Assembly (NCBI GenBank): GCA_022113835.1
Contig: JAILWY010000021.1
Coordinates: forward strand, 10,788,001-10,852,000
Length of the DNA stretch: 64,000 nucleotides
Direction: 5' to 3'
Source of the DNA: Atopsyche davidsoni
Lineage: Eukaryota; Arthropoda; Insecta; Trichoptera; Hydrobiosidae
The notes under the pieces were generated by a model that worked only from the letters and a program-made list of their open reading frames with translations, was not told where the DNA came from and searched no databases. Position numbers and translations under genes: made by a program. Below, in pieces: positions 59,060 to 64,000 of the stretch (position 1 is the stretch's first letter; each line of letters begins with the position of its first letter).

Positions 59060-61847
59060 TTGATCATTAAATTATATGAATCTATTAGATAAAAAAAATG
59101 CACTCGCCCCTGCTGAAACCGCCCTCGGGCCTGTATATTTACCCCGAGCATTAAGCACCCTTATTTCTGGTGGTATTGTCTCGCTCTCCCTCGCACCCCC
59201 TCGGCCCGCCCCTCCCGCGCCCAATACAACCACCTTAGCGCCGCGAAGGCCAATGATAAATCACGGGCTTCTGTTAAATTGAATAAGAGAATTAAGATTC
59301 GTTTCTTAAAAGGATGGTACAACGGTAGACAGATTTTTTAATGGCCAGAAATTATATACCCGAGTGGAATAATATCTGTCTATAATACACATTTCGTTAA
59401 ATTAAAATAAACTTTACATCATTTACAAAATCTTTGCTACTTTTGCAGCATTGTTTAAAATTTACAATATATTTAAAAAAAAATTTTTTTATACATTTCA
59501 TAACGCATAAGCTGCATGCAGCGTGCTTAAAAAAAATACTTAAAAGAACAAACTACTCTTTGAGGCTGTTTTTATTTTTTTAAACGCCATACCTGTGAAA
59601 AAAACCTTATGGAAATGTAATTTTGAAACCATTATCAGCATGAAACATACCAAAAAAAATTATTTATTTGAATTGGGGATCAAATAAATATTAAAGTTAC
59701 TGCTTACTGCTTGCTAGTAACTAACTAAAAATTTGATTCAATTTTGATAACTTTATTGGTTCAAATATCCGATACTTGAAATGTTTCTTTGAAATACATT
59801 TCAAAGAAACATTCAGTAAGACTGATGTAATTCGATTTCATAAACGAAAAAAAAAAAAAACCAGAGCACCCCATACAAGGGCCGTGCGACACCCGCAAGT
59901 GACGTCACCCCGATTAAAAATGAATAAATTAATGTTTCCGAGCGGCCCCCCCGCGAGCCGCCTTTGTCCCATTATTTGCGAAAAGGATTCGGTGTTTTAC
60001 ACACAATGGGATGTTTTCTGAACGAGGTAATTGAACTTAATCGAGTGGCGGGGGGGACCAGGTGAGGATCTTTTATTTTACTATGCAGTGGCGTGCGCTC
60101 TGACTGGGAAAAAAATCGTATTTATTCTGCGAAGCCTTTTAAATATAAATATATATTTTCACACATAATTCACATCAGCTTTATACTTTAACTCACAACA
60201 AATATTTATTATAGTATATTACTTATTTAATTTAAAAAATATATATAAACATACTCGAACACATTCATTGTTATAATTAACTTCAAATCTTATTTATCAA
60301 TAAACAGTTTATTAGTTTTGCTTAAAAGCCTTAAAACTCACAGTCATCGAAATATCGACTTTGTCCGGTAATTTTGAGTGATGTTACACGCTCGCAGCAT
60401 ATTTTTGAGGCTTAAACTCAGAACTATAAAGCTGCCTACTCACACTGCGTCTTAACCGGCAACCAAACGGTGAGCTACCCCATAACGTATTCTATTGATT
60501 GCGTTATATAAGAAAAATATTAAAAATCTCATTAAATAATAGAATGCTGAAATAACAATGGCTGCTGAAATCTACGGAAACATTTGATATATTCAACTTG
60601 ATACGTTAGTTATTTTGTACTTAAAAATATATACTTTTTATTTTACAAAAATACCACAGCCACCACTGCTAAATTCGTAAGAAATGTGTAAACTTTTTTG
60701 TGTAAACACATTACAGGTAAACAGCAAGAACTTATGCTAATGTTCTTTGTTGAAAGCTTTCAGATATTGTTTTCATGCTGGTAGGCAAATTAATGTTTCA
60801 CGCTCTACCACGTCGTTTATTCTCCGGGCATATTCACTCCAGGTATTTGCTCAGGTAAACCGATACTGAACCATGTTCTAAAAAAAAAAAACCAATAACA
60901 CATTTTAAGTTCTATAGGTATTATATATAGCAAAATGAGCTTTAAAAAACATACATTAAAAATAATTATTTAACGACGAATTCTTCGAGACACAGATGGA
61001 AAGTGATGTAGGTAATTTTTTAATCCGATTTTCAATGTTTTTTTTTTTACATAAAATATTTCAAATATACCATGAATAGCCATTAGATGTACGAGTATGT
61101 CTTTTTTCTCATTGTTAAATGTGAAAAAAATACATATGATTTTTTTTAAATATATAAGTCGTATTCCCAACATCCCTATCGCGCATCAATACTTGCATGA
61201 TTATAATATCCCGCATTGAATAGTGCAGGGTAGAGGGTGCAGGGTGGCGAGTAGAGGGTGGATGGTGTGAGGAGTGAGGTAACGCTAACTAACACGCAAG
61301 ATTTGCGGTCGGGCTCCATTGTGGACCTAAAGGGGCCCCTCCGCAGTAAATTGAGGTGAAATACCCCTGACTATCGCTCATCTCCCGCCTGACACCTACC
61401 AGCTTCTGCTTGAGCGACAGGGTTTACCAATCGTTTGATTATTTAACCAGGGATGAATAAATTGTACATTTTATAAATTGATCTCTAATAAATAACACAC
61501 ATGCAGTAAAACATGAGTTTTTTTTATTATACAAATTCGATAACATATCAGAAAACGATGTCTACACAATACACAATACTAGACAAAAAATCATAGTATG
61601 TCACATTGTTACTTAGAATACCACGTATTTTATTGCTTTTATTGAGAGCTTTTTCATCATGCTTAGACATTACACCCAGAAAAGTATACGGTTCAATAAT
61701 TACACAAATACGTATAACTAGGAACTGTAACCTTCAACGATTCGGTGTTACTTTAACCAGCGCCTATAATAGAAAGTGGGTAAGTGTACAACAATTCTAA
61801 ATCGCGAGAATTTATGGTAAAATCATAGTTAGGCTTTGTTTTCTTAC
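59060..61847. other. Intergenic DNA with GC-rich unique blocks
   Basis: GC-rich complex blocks at about 59,100-59,270 and 59,855-60,060 hold TGACGTCA (59,900-59,907) and a CCTTTGTCCCATTATTTGCG stretch resembling a Sox-plus-POU composite. 61,220-61,290 is a short G-rich minisatellite (AGGGTG-type units). A 16-bp perfect hairpin with a 2-nt loop lies at 59,779-59,812. These may regulate the divergent gene pair. No exon was recognised. Confidence 0.4.
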
Positions 61848-61888
61848 CTTTTGAATGGCAGCCTTACCCGAGCGCTAAAAGGATGCTC
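61848..61888 (-). other. Candidate 41-nt internal exon
   Basis: Bounded by a strong acceptor (CTGTTTTATTTCAG before 61,888) and a strong donor (CAAAAG|GTAAGA at 61,847) on the minus strand. One frame reads through as EHPFSARVRLPFK. It could be a 5' non-coding exon of the minus-strand gene 7.3 kb downstream, an alternative exon of an unseen gene, or chance. The adjacent GC-rich segment 61,900-62,010 also has an ATAG acceptor-like left border and a long minus frame. Confidence 0.3.
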
Positions 61889-62399
61889 CTGAAATAAAAC
61901 AGTTTACGTTGGGGCTGATGCTCGTGGGAAGCGGCCCGCCTGGCGGGGGTGTTGGGTTTCATCCCCTGCCGGTCCAAGGGTGGTCCTTGATTTACCATCC
62001 CATTTATTGCTATAAAAAATGTTATATTTTTTATAATAAAATAGTAATTTATCTCAATTAACACGTAATTTACGTACAATTTGTACAATTTTTTCACGAG
62101 GACATTCGCCATTTTATACTCAACAGTATTTTATTTTAACAACAGTAGAAGGTTGTATATGAACGTGGTATTGTTGAAACAGACATATTAAAACAAACGA
62201 AAAAATATTTTTTGTAATATTAAATAGCATATTTATTTATATGTTTATAGTACAGAGTTTCTTCTTACTTTAGCTGCCTACACAGCTTAGAAAATTACCA
62301 AACGATAATTAGCCAATAGCTTCCGTACCTTTTCTATTTTATGTAATAAATTTACTTAAGTAAAAGTCAGTTGTTGATTGTATCGCAGCATGTGTAGGC

Positions 62400-62819
62400 A
62401 GCTTTAGTGCCTCGATGGTTGCGTCTTCGGGGAGGCCTCACTGCGCGATTAGGTACACTTTACATCGGAAACAAGCGCTAACGACGACAGTGGAGGGGGC
62501 AAGCCCCGCCCCCGCCCCCGCCCCTGCCCCCGCCCCCGCCCCCGCCTTGCCACGTGACCGCCACTGCCTTCAGGACGAGCCTCCCGGAAGCGGCCGCGCT
62601 ACCTGTTAAACACCGACCGCCACCGGATGTAGTGCGCTGAAAAACGAAACCCAAGTATCGAATTGATCACACGTTTAACTACCATAGAAAACTAAATATT
62701 ACACTTTGATATAAACACTTTATACGTTTTTAGTATTCAAATAAAAAAAGTGTATTAAACATTAAAATATTTAAATTGTTTTATATTTGTGAGTGATGTG
62801 ATTTAATTGTGTTTTAAAT
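62400..62819 (+). promoter_or_regulatory. GC-rich promoter and 5' UTR of the eh1-motif gene
   Basis: A GC island (62,400-62,640) with about eight CCCCGCC-type units (62,500-62,550; G-quadruplex potential on the minus strand) is followed by a CCACGTGACC E-box (62,551-62,560). An AT-rich leader runs to the ATG at 62,820. An in-frame TGA at 62,799-62,801 shows that the coding region starts at that ATG. The transcription start was not determined. Confidence 0.5.
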
Positions 62820-63260
62820 ATGGAGTCCGAGTCAGGAAATCGCTTGGTAAACAGTGTTCTTTACCAGCGATCTCCCATTTCTCCGACAGGATCTGAAAGC
62901 AGATCCGACCACGCAGACTATGACAACGATGACTCAGAATACGAAGATAACAACAGCATCGATATCATCAACGACCAAGAGGAGCGCTTTTCGTCCAACG
63001 AATCGGAAAGGGCTGCGTATAGGGGTGTGTTAGAGAATCGGTTGTCCGATAATTACAAGTCGGCTAACGACAACGAAGACTGTGACAGTTCTGTAGGCAT
63101 CGCCGTGAGTTTTAAAAGTAAAAAGTTCTCGATTGACAACATCCTCGGCTTGGGGAAGAACCGCGCCAGTCCCGAGATTCCGAACTATGACAAGCACTCC
63201 CCCAAGGCCAAGTATGAGCTCAATGATGGAGACAAAGCTGACCAACTCATCAACGATCGT
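62820..63260 (+). CDS. Homeodomain-type repressor, first coding exon with eh1 motif
   Basis: 147 codons from the first ATG after an in-frame stop to a GT donor (CGATCGT|GTAAGC-type border, 63,261), ending in phase 0 after Arg-147. The product begins 'MESESGNRLVNSVLYQRSPI', has an acidic low-complexity stretch (about residues 30-65, many D, E, N and S), and carries 'SKKFSIDNILGLGKN' at about 100-114. FSIDNILGL is an engrailed-homology-1 motif that recruits Groucho; a basic KK and a trailing GL or GLG are typical of paired-like or NK-like homeodomain proteins (goosecoid, Vsx, Rx, homeobrain and Hmx types are all possible). The homeodomain itself must lie in exons beyond the window. The family is inferred from one motif, and other eh1 users (Fox, T-box) are not excluded. 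Confidence 0.72.
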
Positions 63261-64000
63261 GTAAGCATACTTACAGGTACATTACCTTTTATTTATAATC
63301 AATTCACTAGAGGAATTCATAGAAATTTGTTAGAATGATTAAAACGCTACACAAGTGGAATACAGATTTTTTTCGTTTAATGCGTGAAACGGTTCAAATA
63401 CCTATTATTTAAAATATTAACCCGTTGCTTTTAAAATATACAATGATATTCATTGATAGGTATTTATACAATTGTTTAAACTGCCAGTGCGATTTGTTTA
63501 ACGCCAGTAAAAAATATATAATTTCAGTAGAGTTGTGTAGGTATTTCTTTCCGTCGCATCGCAATTGATTATTATTTTTATTTGATAAAAAATATTCTTG
63601 AGTGGCAAAAATTAATAAAAAATATATGATATTTACAAAAGAATATAATAGGTTTAATTTATATATTTTTTTTACAAAAAAAATTACTGGCATACCGTTG
63701 GTTAAACTTATAAATGTTGTTTTCATAAATATAACCATATCGTATCTTGTTACTCACATTTTGTTATCTCAAATATACACAGCATTAAATAAAATTTCCT
63801 TTAAGGTTTTTTATTTGTTAATTGTTAAAACAACAAATGTTTTGAATAATCTTAAATTTTATATTTTTGTATTAAACCAAATCCGACCTGCATAAAAATT
63901 TAAATAAAAAAATATTTGTATCATGCATTTTTTGAACGCTGAACAATTATTATTCAAAAAATATTATACACTAGAAATGTCATTATTAACAAAAATCTAT
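63261..64000 (+). other. First intron of the eh1-motif gene (partial)
   Basis: Begins GTAAGC. A second donor-like ACAG|GTACAT lies 16 bp on. The remaining ~700 bp are AT-rich with no exon. Its 97-codon plus frame (63,602-63,895) is an AT-rich I/F/Y/N-rich artefact. Confidence 0.6.

Noticed and set aside
61864..62112. 82-codon minus frame with a GC-rich second half
   Set aside because: The first half is AT-rich hydrophobic filler and an acceptor-like site divides it. Only the adjacent 41-nt candidate exon was kept.
1..64000. CRISPR array, bacterial operon or viral genome
   Set aside because: No regularly spaced short repeats with unique spacers, no ribosome-binding or operon structure, and clear spliced eukaryotic exons.

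Overview
The window looks like AT-rich, repeat-laden nuclear DNA of an insect, probably a moth or butterfly. That order is an inference from the insect-type nicotinic receptor exon and the mix of mariner, piggyBac, pogo and tRNA-SINE debris; nothing here proves it. Genes are split into short exons with canonical GT/AG borders, and most of the window is intron or intergenic DNA.

Layout. 1-39,042: no exon I can recognise. It lies downstream of a minus-strand 5' coding exon of a nicotinic acetylcholine receptor alpha subunit (39,043-39,363, alpha4-like) and is best read as part of its giant second intron. It holds tRNA-derived SINEs, two mariner corpses, foldback repeats and some GC-richer unique blocks. 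39,364-42,370: GC-rich, G-quadruplex-prone upstream DNA of the receptor gene, then a ~223-bp tandem array. 43,308-49,910: intergenic. 49,911-54,570: a minus-strand gene of at least seven exons, in two blocks, encoding an unrecognised secreted or membrane protein (signal peptide in the first exon, one transmembrane helix, cysteine-containing tail). One exon junction in it is unresolved. Its introns carry a piggyBac-type and a pogo-type miniature element. 54,571-62,819: region between this gene and a divergent plus-strand gene whose first coding exon (62,820-63,260) has an in-frame upstream stop, a clean donor and an eh1 repressor motif typical of homeodomain factors.

The most unusual content is in the repeats. 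Three dispersed foldback repeats (25.7, 34.0 and 56.6 kb) each contain a type-I hammerhead-ribozyme-like core (CTGATGA, stem II, GAAA, a two-base-pair stem III and a cleavage triplet). Stems I and II differ in sequence between copies but remain largely paired, as expected for the ribozyme-bearing terminal repeats of Penelope-like retroelements. In the 56.6-kb copy both strands carry a near-complete motif. Separately, a tRNA-derived SINE family is repeatedly arranged as long, near-perfect inverted repeats inside single insertions bounded by 12-13-bp target-site duplications.

Limits: exon borders come from reading splice consensus and reading frame by eye, with no transcript evidence. Protein family names rest on remembered motifs, and no database search was possible.
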